Shown: positions 54,535 through 64,000 of the stretch, one piece after another
Numbering within the stretch: position 1 is the stretch's first letter
How the letters are laid out: the number at the start of each line of letters is the position of its first letter
Assembly: GCA_016271365.2 (NCBI GenBank)
Contig: JADMNL010000028.1
Location: 52,532,001 to 52,596,000, forward strand
DNA from: Neoceratodus forsteri
Taxonomy: Eukaryota; Chordata; Ceratodontiformes; Ceratodontidae
Reading direction: 5' to 3'
DNA: 64,000 bases
Made by a program: the position numbers and the translations under genes
Notes under the pieces: generated by a model
The model's input: only the letters and a program-made list of their open reading frames with translations
Told to the model about the DNA's origin: nothing
Database searches by the model: none

Positions 54535-55600
54535 AGTAGTACCCCCTTCCCATCCCATACCCTGATCCTCGTAATTGTTTAGAATAAAGTTCACTGGTAC
54601 TCTGATGGTCCTCCCTTCCACACCCGAGTCCAATCCCCATTATTTAAAAAATATATTGTTCTTGGTAGTCAAGTGGTAACCCTCCCACACCCAAGTCTGA
54701 TTCCCATTATTTCAAAAAAATGTTTTCACTGGTAGTCTAGTGATCCCCTCACCCACACCCGAGTCTGATCCACGTTATTGAAAAAATATGTTTTCCCTGG
54801 TGGTTTCGTGGTTCCCCCCTTCCACACCCGAATCCAATCCCCATTATTGAAAAAATATGGTTTCCTGGTACTCCAGTGGCACCCCCACCCCCACCTACGC
54901 AGGCCCCCTACCCATCCGCTTCGAATCACCATGTCGATCAGCAGGCAAAGAACGTTCAAGATACCTCTCGTGGCTGCCCAGCGAATGACAGTTACAACAT
55001 CACCTGCCAGTTCATTGTCCACACTGTAATGGCTTGCAGTGTGTACTGTAATAGTTACTAACAACTTTGTGAATAAATGACTTCATTCACAAAGTTGTTA
55101 ATGGCTATTACAGTACACACTGCAAGTCCATTGGTCCACTGTGTGGACCATAGAGCTTGCAGGTGATACTGTAAGCTGTCATTCAGGAGACAGCCATGGA
55201 GGTGTGCCGGTGGGTGTGCTGCCCACTGATGACCTGGGAGGGGGCATGGGTAGGGGTCCTGTGTGGGTGGTGGGTGGAGGTACCACTGGACTACCAGGGC
55301 ATTGGGGTGGGGGCTGCTGAATTCTGGGATGGGGTTGCAGGCATAGAGGGGGAACCCCAAGGAAAACATAATTTTTCAATAATGGGGATCGGACTCAGGT
55401 TTGGGAGAGGGGACCACTAGACAATCAGGGAAAATATAATTGTTCAATAATGAGGATTGAACTCGGGTGAGGGACGGGGCACCACTACACTGACAGGGAA
55501 AACAGAATTGCTCTATAAAGGGGATAAGACTCAGGTGTGGGAGGGGGATCACTAGATTATCAGGGCATGTGGTGGATGCTTGTGCACTGTGTTGAGGGGG
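54535..55600. repeat. Fold-back minisatellite (palindromic array)
   Basis: The left arm has ~68-bp units with the core 'cacacccgagtc(t/c)gatc' at 54619, 54685, 54754 and 54822, each followed by 'ccattattgaaaaaatatg'-like A/T. The right arm has the inverse units (gactcaggtgtgggaggggg, ttcaataatggggatc) at ~55390, 55460 and 55530. At the centre (55010-55155) a strong hairpin joins them: 'agtgtgtactgtaatag' pairs with 'ctattacagtacacact', and 'aacaactttgtgaat' with 'attcacaaagttgtt'. Only about eight bases separate the stems. Confidence 0.85.
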
Positions 55601-56555
55601 TAGCCACCCATGGCTGGTGGCTGCTGTGTTGCGCCTTGCAATACAGCAGCCCGCCTGTGGGTGACTACCAGATAGGCCTGTTTTTTTACAGGCATAACTT
55701 TGTGCTGGTGTATACAGCCCATCTCCGAGATGTGCCAGTAGATGCCACACACATCTCAGCTGAATATCAAGATGTGCCATATTTGCATGGACACGCCCCC
55801 TGGGGTTGCACTGCATACATTATCTGTGCACCATGGACATCCGAAATTGCACAGCGCATTTCCTCCATCCAAGTATCACCCCATGGTGCATTTGAATATC
55901 TAGCCCTATATGTGCAAAACTCAGCAAGTAAGCTGCTCAGTTTTGAGTTTCAACATGGTGCGGTCCTCACAGACAATTGAATCCCGACCATCCAGACCCA
56001 TGATTGTCCAGACTGATCAGATGTTCTCCAGGCAGTTTGGGTAGTCAGGATTCTACAGTTTATCTTAAAGATTGAAGATCTGGGGCCTTAAGATGACTCT
56101 ATAATCAATATGTTTGTTTTTATTTGTTTATTTAATTCCTTTTCATCATTTTATTTGTATTTTGCCAATGACTAGTGAAAAAACAATCAAGTAGAATTTG
56201 TGTATTATGATGTCTGAGTAGTTTTATTGTCAAGGTTGGCAGTGCATTTTAATGGGAAACTGCAAACCTGCTTTCAGATTTCCATAGAGAAATAGCACTA
56301 TTACTAAAATATTATACATAATAGTAACATGTGACATTTGATAAGCTGTGATCTTTAGTTATACTTTAGCAGGTGACATTTTCTTTACAGCCAGATGTTT
56401 GTTGGGAAGAAGAAAGGAGAAGCTAATTGTTGTTTTAAAAATTGTAAAATATAACAGATGCACCACAATAGTGTAAACATATAAAAGGCACAGTTCATTG
56501 CTGAAAGAAGTATCTATTTTTTGTTTTGAAGTATAAAATAATATTTTTGTTTCTC
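55601..56555. other. Unassigned, with one 147-codon open frame
   Basis: A plus-strand frame 55537-55980 is open, but its first third lies in the fold-back repeat and no family is recognised. 56.1-56.55 kb is AT-rich with no feature seen. Confidence 0.3.
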
Positions 56556-56559
56556 ATTG

Positions 56560-57300
56560 AATTACATTGGTCTCCTAATAGAAACATACAATCTGTCTGC
56601 AGATAAGGACCATATGGCCCACCTAGTCTGCCCATTTCCCTACCCACTGCTGCAACCCCAGATTCTATTTGAACTGTGGCTCTCCTGCTCTGCAAATCTT
56701 CAGGGTGCTCTTGTGTCTGTTCCATGCACTACTGAAACACTGTATTGTTGTCACACCCACCACTTCTGTTGGAAGGCTGTTCCATGGCTCCACCACCCTC
56801 TCAGTGAAAAAGTACTTCTTAACATTACCCTTGAGCCTTCCAACCTTTAAGCTTATTTCATGCCCCCTTGTTCTTGTGAAGTTTTCTCTGAAATATGCTT
56901 TCCACATGTACCCTGTTTGTTCCGCTGAGGTACTTGAAAGTCTATCATATCTGTCCTCCCTTCTTTTCTCCAATGAATAGATATGAAGATCCTTAAGTCT
57001 TTCCTCGTAGAGCTTCTGGTGCAGTCCATGTACCACCTTCGTTGCCCTCCTCTGGACTGCTTCTGTTTTGCTAAAGTTCTTCTGGAAATGTGGACTCCAG
57101 AACTGGACACAGTACTCCAGCTGAGGCCTCACCAGTGATCTGTACAGTGGCATCACTACCTCTTTCCTCCTGCTTGTTATGCCCTTCCCTATGCACCCAC
57201 ACATTCTGTTTGCTTTCCCCGCCGCTTTTTCACACTGTTTGGTCACCTTCAGGTCACAAGATATGATAACCCCCAGGTCTCTTTCCTGACATCACAATAC
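56560..57300 (-). mobile_element. CR1-type LINE, 3' end
   Basis: A 5'-truncated CR1 on the minus strand: C-terminal ORF2 plus the 3' region (ccatatggcccacctagtct on plus). The same 3' region is at 28.5/30.43 kb. It ends with 'gaaacatac' at ~56580. Its 5' break is at about 57300, directly at the DIRS-C edge, so DIRS-C may have inserted into it. Confidence 0.8.
56665..57246 (-). pseudogene. CR1 ORF2 C-terminal domain, open for 193 codons
   Basis: A continuous frame has KAAGKANRMCGCIGKGITSR, SLVRPQLEYCVQFWSPHFQK, EAVQRRATKVVHGLHQ, LYSLEKRREDRYDRL-like residues and KKYFFTERVVEPWNSLPTEV, ending near 56665. This is the standard CR1 thumb and C-terminus (KANR.LG.I.KG, LVRP.LEY..QFW.P, E.VQRRATK, RR.RGDLI..YK). 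It is unusually intact for its length, which suggests a fairly young insertion. RT is lost by truncation. Confidence 0.85.
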
Positions 57301-57305
57301 AAGAA

Positions 57306-57475
57306 TTCAAACAACATGAAGTCTTGCTGTATTCTGACAAATTGCAGTGTGGTCCAACATTCGAACTGCCCTGGAGATGAAAGAGTTAACTTTCCATGCC
57401 AGGCATGGAACACTGAGCTCGAGCTCGGTTGAGACTCTGTCTGTTGCTGTTTGAACTCAAACCATCAGATTCTTT
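57306..57475. repeat. DIRS-C left inverted terminal repeat
   Basis: It starts 'ttcaaacaacatgaagtctt', as in A and B. It holds TTCCATGCCAGGCATGGAA (~57392-57410) and a nearby GAGCTCGAGCTC palindrome (~57415-57426). Confidence 0.85.
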
Positions 57476-58707
57476 ACTCTGCCTCACTGAACAGTCGCTC
57501 CAGAGATTTTCTCCTTTGCTCGGTTCAATTTGTTGGTTAAAGTACAGTTTTTCTCGGTTTTTGACTGAATTTAAACCGTAACCTGTCGGTTCAGTCTCTG
57601 TCTGTGGTTTCATGAGTACTAGATAGGCTTATTTTTTTGTTATTATTCTGTGTGGAACTTGTAAACGTGGGATCGGTTCGGTTTGAACCGATCAGGTTGT
57701 TTAAAAAACTTTATTCTGCTTTTAGAGTGTGGTAACCGGTTCTTATTGGCTCAAAAAAAAAAAAGGATTTTAATATGTTTTTTTCCATGACACGTAAACA
57801 CAGTCAGGAACCGATAAGGGTATCTTGCCTGGCGGATTGCTGAAAAAAGGGTAAGTTTTTGTTAGGACTGACCATGTCTGAGAAACCCAAAAGAAAAAAT
57901 GGGCCCACTGGGTTTCAACACTGTAGTGTGTGTGGGGAAGACTTTGCTAAGGCTGATCCCCACAGCACCTGTGTTTATTGTCTGGGGTTTGACCACCTCG
58001 ATTCAGACTGCCAGATTTGCAAAAATTTTCCTGCAACTACCCTGGAAAAAAAGAGTTGGTAGGCTCAGGGAAGGGAGGTCGAGAAGTCTGCTGACCCGGA
58101 TAGCCAGCCCAGTTCGGTTCCAACCAAGCAGAAGGATGCCCTCTGACCAGGGCGAAACTTCTTTGGGAAGGAGAACCGACTCAGAGGAGTCGGTTCCGTT
58201 AAAAGAACAAGAAGGGATAAATCAGCCAGAGCGATCCACAAGTTCTTTCTCCCGACCGCTGATGAAATAGCCAAAGCGATAAAGATTGTTCAGTCGCTAT
58301 CCCTCGGTTCCGGCCTAAACTGGCACCATTAGGAAGGCGCCGGTTCGGTTGGTTCCCCGGTTCCGGATTATGATTTAGAGGAATTTTATGAACCGGAGGA
58401 GGAGGAAGGAGAAAGAAGAAAGTGAGTGATTACGAAAGTCTGGATGTGCCCATTGACCTGGACATCTCCCCAGACAGACCTTCAGGAGTGTCTTCTCCTA
58501 GGCTTTCTGAGTCCCCTTCCCATTTTATGTTTTACAAAAAAGTGGCAGAAACTCTTTAGCTTCCTATGGAAGAAGCTGTGGATGACCAGGAGGAGCCTGA
58601 CTATGTTGAAATGATGGATATCCCAGAGTCCAGGAGGCTGTCTATTCCCCTTCATAAGTCCTTTGGGAAATAGACAATGAAAATTTTAAAGACTCCTAAT
58701 TATATAC

Positions 58708-60526
58708 TAACATACTACATACTAACATACTAACATACTAAAATGCCAGCAGAATAGGCCTTACGGTCTTTCGTGTCTGCTTGTTTGGTCAGTCCCCAAC
58801 CTGGGTGCTGACCTTGCTGTCCCCCTCGCCTTCTCTGGCTTCTTCCTTCCCAGTTCCGGATATTCTTGCTGCATTGGAATTTGCTTCCAGAACCTTCCCT
58901 GTACCTGTCCCACCCCTCTTGAACCCCTCCACTGTCTCTGCTCCACCAGCCCCTAGGCAGTGCATTCCATGGCTCCACCACCCTCCAGTGAAGTAGCACC
59001 TCCCCTTTCTCCCTGAATCTTCCCCCTCCAGCTTCCAGCTATGCCTCTAGTGGCCCCTTCCTCCTTCCTTCGAAGCACCCCAACTGTTCCTCCCCTATTT
59101 ACCCTCTTCATGTACCTAAAGACCTCTCATCATGTCCCTCGCTGCCTTCTCTCTCTTCCAATGTACATATTTAGCTCTTCGAGCCTCTCCTCATAGGTCC
59201 TGTCCCCAAGCCCCAAATCATTTGGTTGCCTCTCTGACCCTCTCCAGGAGGTTAATGTCCCGCTTTAAGTGTGGCCTCCAAAACTGCAAGCAGTACTCAA
59301 GGTGCGGCCTCACCAAGCAGTTATACAGAGGAGTATCACTTCCCTCCTTCTGGAGGTGATCCCCCAGCAATGCATCCCAGCATCCTGTTGGCCTTGGCTG
59401 CTGCCCTCCTACAAGTCTCAGAGTTGTTCATCTTGACATCCACCACCACCTCCAGGTCCCTCTCAGTCACCGAGACTTGTAGCATTTCCCAGGGTGTACC
59501 TTGACCTGGGTTTCTGGCCCCAGGTGGAGCATCTTGCATTTCCCTGCATTGAACCTCAGCTTCCACTTTCTAGACCATCTTTCCAGAGCCTCCAGGTCCC
59601 CTGTAGGCCACCCTCCCTCCCCCCATCCACCACACTTCCCCAGTTTCGAGTCATCTGCAAAGAGACTCATCTCACTCTGATTCCTGTCCTTATCCCGTCG
59701 ATGGCGTTGAACAGAAGGGGCCCAGAGACTGATCCCTGTGGACCCCATCAGACCCTCCTTGGGATGAGACTATCTCAACCACGACCCTCTGGGTCCGTCC
59801 TGGAGCCAATTGCCTATCCATCTGATCATCTGTTCCCCACCCCATTTCTCCCAGCTTATCCAACAGGCCCACATGAGGAACAGAGTCAAATGCCTTGCTG
59901 AAGTCTAGAAAGAGGACATCCACTGGTCACCCAGGTCCAAGGCACTTGTCACCCAGTCATAGAACTCCACCAGGTTTGTCTGACACGATTTCCGGGATGA
60001 ATCCATGCTGTCTATTGTCCAGGCACCCTGACTTATCCAGGTCCCCCAGCCCTCCTTGACAATGCCTCCATCACCTTGCCCACCACCGAGGTCAGGCTGA
60101 CAGGCCTGTAGTTCCCTGCCACCTCCCTTGATCCCCCTTGTGGATAGGCACATGCACCACCTTCCAGTCTTGGGGCACCCACCCTGTCCTCAGAGATGGT
60201 GAAAAGCTCTGCCAGGGTTTGCCAGGACATCTGCAAGTTCCTTCAGCACCTGGGATGTAATTTATCCGCCCCGGTGCTTTCTCCATCTTAAGGGAGCTGA
60301 GGGCTTCCTCACCTCTCTCTGCTGTGATTTCACCTCCGTACCCTTCTCCTGCTTAGCCCTCCCCCACCTGCCAGTGATGCCTCCCTCTCCCCAGACCTGC
60401 CGATCGGTAAGGGCCCCCTCCTCAGTATCTCTGTCTCCTCCCATGTATGATGCAGCACCCCCATTTTCCCTGGTGAAAACTGAGGTGAAGTACTCATTTA
60501 GTACCTCAGCCTGCTCCCCCCTGTGG
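58708..60526 (-). mobile_element. 5'-truncated CR1 inserted in DIRS-C gag
   Basis: The minus-strand CR1 begins in the linker before RT (about 60526) and ends in a tail of ATGTTAGT-like repeats (58708-58740, read as actaacat on plus). It is flanked by ATAC at 58704-58707 and 60527-60530, and copy B has a single 'atacctcctgtgg' at the same gag position. This fits a 4-bp target duplication. Confidence 0.82.
58730..60515 (-). pseudogene. CR1 ORF2 (RT and C-terminus), frameshifted
   Basis: Blocks in order on the minus strand: EVLNEYFTSVFTRENGG (60.5 kb); NYRPVSLTSVVGKVMEAL (~60.1 kb); KSCQTNLVEFYDWVTSALD (~59.97 kb); MDVLFLDFSKAFDSVPHVGL (59.92 kb); LFADDSKLGKCGG (~59.65 kb, both catalytic aspartates kept); RFNAGKCKMLHLG (59.56 kb); [17 protein letters not shown] and [15 protein letters not shown] (59.4 kb); then a C-terminal ...WRVVEPWNALPRG (58.97 kb). 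Frames change at least five times. GC-rich composition matches the CR1 copies at 2.3 and 33.6 kb, not the host DIRS. Confidence 0.82.
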
Positions 60527-61336
60527 ATACCTCCTGTGGATAAGAGAATGGACAAGAGGTATACTCTCTCAGGCTCAGATACGGAGTTCCTTACCCAGCA
60601 ATGCAGCCATGTTGGGGTAGTGCAGGCTGCTGCCTGTGATAAGGCAAATATACCCTTGGCTTTAACCCCCCCCCAGATAAGGACTGCAGGAGGATTGATG
60701 CCATGGCAAAGAAACAGTACATGGCAGCATCCTTGGGACTCAGGCAGGCAAATTATATGGCCTATAAAGCTAGATATCAGAAATCTAGATGGGACACTGT
60801 AACGGCTTTAGCTAAACAGGTCCTTGGCCAGCTATGCCAAGGAGCTGCAGCAGGTGGCTGCGGATGGTATTGAGGCATCCAAGGTGCAGTTCCATGCTGC
60901 AGTGGACTCCAATGATGTTTCATCTAGAGTCATGGCTACATCTGTGGCCCTTCATGGATGGCTTGAGGCTCAGATGTACTAACCTGTCTCAGGATACCCA
61001 GACTAAGGCCATGGATTTTCCTGTTGTGGGTAATTCTCTGTTTTGGGAGCAAACAGAGAACTACATGAAGAAAATGGATGAGTACAGGACCACCTACAGG
61101 AGTGCTCAGACCAAGGAAAGGCAAGCCACTCCTCAGAGGCAGCATCCCAGGGGCAGGGGCAAGCCTTTTCATAGGCCTTTCTACCAAGCCCAGGCCTCCT
61201 CTTCTGCTTATGCTCATAGGGGGTTCTTTAGAGGGAGAGGCAGACGGGGTACAAGCAGGCCTGCCGATTCTCCACCACCTGTAGGGGGCAGGCTGGCTTA
61301 CTTTGTCCAAGACTGGATGTCTTTAACATCAGACAA

Positions 61337-63139
61337 ATGGGTCCTGGAAGTAGTAAGCCAGGGACTGGTTCTCAGCTTCAAAATATTTCAAAGATGAGAA
61401 CCAGATCCTTTCCACCTGCAAATCCTTCAGAGGCACTTGCCCTAGAGGCAGACGCCCTCCCTCTTGCTCTCAGAGCCATAGAGAGGATCCACCCCACAAA
61501 GGGAAAAGGATTGTACCCAGGTACTTCTAACCCCTAAAAGACAGGAGAATGGTGGCCCATCCTGGATCTCAGATATTTAAACAAGTACCTTCTAAAGCCA
61601 AAGTTCAAAATGGTGACTCTGGGAATAATTCTACCCTCTCTAAGGCCAGGGGACTGGCTAGTCTCCCTGGACCTCAAGGATGCCTATTTCCATATTCTCA
61701 TCAGAAGCTCCCATTGAAAGTACCTCAAGTTCGAGCTGCCCTCAGGTCACTACCAATTCAGAGCAATGCCCTTCTGCCTAACTTCTGCTCCAAGGGTGTT
61801 CACAAAATGCATGGCAGTAGTAGTTGCCTTCCTAAGGAGAAAAAGGATCTCCATATTTCCATACCTGGACTACTGGCTCATAGTAGGCCAGTCACCAGAC
61901 CAAGTCAAGTTACACCTACAGATAACTCAGTAACTGCTCACTTCTCTAGGTTTCCTGCTGAATTTTTCAAAGTCAGTTCTAGAGCCTGTGCAGCTCCTCA
62001 CCTTCTTAGGGGCAGAGCTGGATACAGTAAAAGCAAGAGCCTTCCTTCCCCTGGACAGGACAAGGACACCTATTTCACTGGCCTCTTCATTCACCCGTCA
62101 GGTGTCTCGGCCAGCAAGGCATTTTCTGCAACTCCTAGGACACATGGCTGCCTCTACAGCAGTGGTGCAGGGAGCAAGATTTCAAATGAGGGATATTCAG
62201 GTCCACTTGAGAGCCTTTGGTCTCAGAAAAGGGACCCTCTGACCAAACTAATTCCAGTGATTTCGAACCCTGGATCCAGGCGTACAGTGGTGGCTGGATC
62301 AGGACAGTCTAAGACAGGGAGTTCTTTTGTCACTCAGTCGCATTCTCTAATCCTTACTACAGATGCCTCCCTCTTAGGGTAAGGAGCACACTTGGGACCC
62401 CTGACCACCCAAGGGTTGTGGTCTCCTCAGGAATCTCTGCTTCACATCACTCTATTAGAACTCAGAGCAGTGTTTCTAGCACTTCAAGCTTTTTCCAAGT
62501 CTGCTCAGAACAAAGTAGTTCAGATCAGGACAGACAATACCACCACAATGTGGTATATCAACAAGCAAGGGAGCACTCTGTCTACGGCCTTGTGCACAGA
62601 GGCAATGCAGTTATGGTCTCTGGCCTATTCCCTGAACACATCTCTTACAGCAATACACCTCCCAGGCAAGAACCATGCCCTGGAAGATGCTCTCAGCAGG
62701 ATATCTCAGGTCATCACGAATGGTCCTTGGATCCCCTGGTTTTGAAGGTGATCCACTCCAGATGGGGCACCCCACAGATAGATCTTTTTGCAACCCCAGA
62801 CAATCACCAACTACCTCTCTTCTGCTACAGGCACCCAGTGTTGGGCTCAGTCCCCCTGGATGCCCTAGTTCTCAATTGGGAAAGGAAGTTCCTGTATGCT
62901 TCCACCCCTTCCCTCTCCTGTTCAAGGTGTTGGTCAAAATCAGGTCTCAACCCTGCAAGGTGATTCTGATTGCTCCAAACTGGGCCAGGCAGCCCTGGTA
63001 CCCTCTCCTGTTGTCCTTAGCAGTCCATCTTCCCCTATCTCTTCCCAGGAATTACAACCTATTAACACGTGCTCAGGGAAGGGTTTGGTATCCGAATCTC
63101 AAATCTCTCAATCTCAAGGCCTGGCTCTTGAAGAGTTAG
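61337..63139 (+). pseudogene. DIRS-C reverse transcriptase and RNase H, catalytic Asp lost
   Basis: RT blocks run through several frames: WVLEVVSQGLVLSFKIF (61.35 kb), a PILDLRYLNKYLLKPKFKMV-like stretch (~61.57 kb), LVSLDLKDAYFHILI (~61.67 kb) and FPYLDYWLIVGQ (~61.86 kb). The YLDD box reads YLDY, so an essential metal-binding aspartate is replaced by tyrosine. RNase H follows: LILTTDASLLG (to 62382, then a stop), LLELRAVFLALQAF, IRTDNTTTMWYINKQGS and HALEDALSRIS in 62392-62745. The pol C-terminus is in 62675-63139 (RWGTP-like, DLFATPDNHQLP-like in the adjacent frame). There are multiple stops. Confidence 0.82.
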
Positions 63140-64000
63140 AGTTTGCTGATTTGCACCTCTCTCAAGGTGTTATGGATCATCTAAAGGTTTCTCGGAAGCC
63201 CTCCACCAGAAACACTTACAACTCCAAGTGGAAAAGATTTTCTATATGGTGCTCTGGGAAACATATTTCCCAGAGTCTGCTAGCCTGTCCACGGTCCTGG
63301 ACTATATGGTGCATCTTAATGGCTTGGGGCCTCAGACCAGCTACACTAAGAGTGCATCTGCGAGCTGTCTCGCCTTCCTTTCAGCAGGCAAGCTTCTTCT
63401 GTTCAAGCTCATCCTGTATTCTCTAAATTTTTCAAGGGATTGTTCATACCAATCCTCCATTCAGGACCCTGCCCTGTTTGGGACCTTAATGTTTGCATTG
63501 CCCAGCTTATACAACCCCTTTTGAGCTTTTGTCCTCAGCAGAGCTTAAGTACTTGACTTGGAAAACTGTTTTCTTGGTGGCCATCACTTCTGCCAGGCGC
63601 ATAAGCGAGGTTACAAGTCCCTGTCAGTGGAGCCTAATTTCATCTCTTTCCATAGAGATAAGGTGGTCCTCAGGACTAATAGGAAGTTTTGCCAAGGTGG
63701 TTTCAGACTTCCACCTTAACCAGTCCATGTCTCTTCCTGTTTTCTTCACTGACCATTCCTCCTCTGGGGAGAGGAGGCTGCACAGTTTGGATGTGAAAAG
63801 GGCCCTTAGCTACTACATTGAACGTAACAATGGTCACAGGTTTGACTCCCTCCAACTGTTCCTCACTTATGGTGAGGTTGGTAAGGGAAAGCCTGCCACT
63901 AAGAGATCTATTGCCAGGTGGATTGTCTCTTGCATTCAATTTTGCTATGTAAAACTAGGTAGGACTCCACCCTCAGGCCTGAGGGCTCACTCTACCAGAG
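62896..64000 (+). pseudogene. DIRS-C tyrosine recombinase, partial and frameshifted
   Basis: 62896-63426 gives the N-terminal core-binding part (ALEELEFADLHLSQGVMDHL, STRNTYNSKWKRFSIWCSG). Frames 63228-63524 and onward continue it with shifts. The first catalytic block (ITSARRISE) is at ~63585-63611, followed by a one-base slip. RSIARWIVSCIQFCY is at ~63900 and GLRAHSTR closes the window. The Tyr box is outside. Compared with copy B this copy has at least three more indels. Confidence 0.78.

Larger units (their letters stand above)
57874..61337 (+). pseudogene. DIRS-C gag-like ORF1, broken and split by a CR1
   Basis: It starts MSEKPKRKNGPTG at 57874, with Cys/His cluster CVYCLGFDHLDSDCQICKNF. 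An extra A in an A-run at ~58045 shifts the frame, which ends at ~58060. The acidic and FYKKVAETL region follows in other frames to ~58700, with stops at ~58558 and ~58672. After the CR1, 60527-61280 continues with DKRMDKRYTLSGSDTEF, VGVVQAAACDKANIP, YMKKMDEYRTTYRSA and an Arg/Gly-rich tail (RGRGKPFHRPFYQAQA). Alignment with copy B across the insertion shows almost no loss of gag sequence. It cannot make protein. Confidence 0.8.
57306..64000 (+). mobile_element. DIRS retrotransposon copy C, interrupted, runs off the window
   Basis: The left ITR is at 57306-57475, followed by a leader very like that of copy B and then gag from 57874. A 1.8-kb CR1 is inserted in gag (58708-60526). Gag, pol and YR continue to the window end, which falls inside the YR His-x-x-Arg box. 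The internal complementary region and right ITR lie beyond 64000. All frames are damaged. Confidence 0.9.

Noticed and set aside
1..64000. CRISPR array
   Set aside because: The tandem repeats present (28, 60, 68 and 297 bp) are contiguous without unique equal-length spacers, and the window is eukaryotic.

Overview
This is a vertebrate-type nuclear genomic window with no recognisable host gene. Nearly everything I can assign is retrotransposon debris: three DIRS (tyrosine-recombinase) elements, many jockey-superfamily LINEs (CR1-like and L2-like), one Tx1/L1-clade LINE with zinc-knuckle ORF1, a split L1, tRNA-headed SINEs, two LTR-like elements and several arrays of tandem or inverted repeats. 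This mixture (DIRS, Tx1, CR1 and L2 together, deeply nested) suggests a large-genome vertebrate such as an amphibian or a lobe-finned or other basal lineage. The sequence alone does not fix the species.

Layout. 1-1.0 kb: a degenerate ~60-bp minisatellite. 1.46-4.09 kb: LINE fragments, ending in a CR1 with a complete 3' end. 4.1-7.8 kb: a 2.4-kb imperfect palindrome that runs into ~297-bp tandem repeats. 7.9-8.3 kb: G-rich repeats. 8.74-14.57 kb: an older repeat split by a nearly full-length Tx1-clade LINE on the minus strand. 15.5-21.3 kb: DIRS copy A (minus). 22.3-25.8 kb: a possible 73-nt exon, a MIR-like SINE and an L1 ORF2 split by an L2-like LINE. 26.35-30.43 kb: two TG...CA elements with 4-bp target duplications, the second inside a CR1 remnant. 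30.6-33.6 kb: SINE, L1 ORF1, pyrimidine-rich tract, LINE tail. 33.64-36.78 kb: a CR1 with ORF1 and ORF2 (minus). 37.4-47.7 kb: an L2/CR1-type LINE (minus) with an esterase ORF1, split by DIRS copy B (plus, 40.1-45.8 kb). 47.7-50.7 kb: unassigned. 50.7-53.6 kb: inverted SINE pair, then a LINE holding a SINE with an 11-bp target duplication. 54.3-55.6 kb: tandem repeats and a fold-back minisatellite. 56.56-57.3 kb: CR1 3' end. 57.3-64 kb: DIRS copy C (plus), interrupted by a CR1 and running off the window end.

How the parts work together. Each DIRS copy carries gag, then reverse transcriptase plus RNase H, then a tyrosine recombinase. Unequal inverted terminal repeats and an internal complementary region (visible in A and B) fit the circle-intermediate replication known for this order. 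Almost all reading frames are broken by stops or frameshifts, so most copies are fossils. The least damaged domains are the recombinase of copy B and the RT domain of copy A. Nesting gives a relative order of events: DIRS-B is younger than its host LINE, a CR1 is younger than DIRS-C, and the Tx1 LINE is younger than the repeat it splits. I found no CRISPR array, rRNA, functional tRNA or obvious new molecular system. The most unusual structures are the two palindromic repeat arrays.
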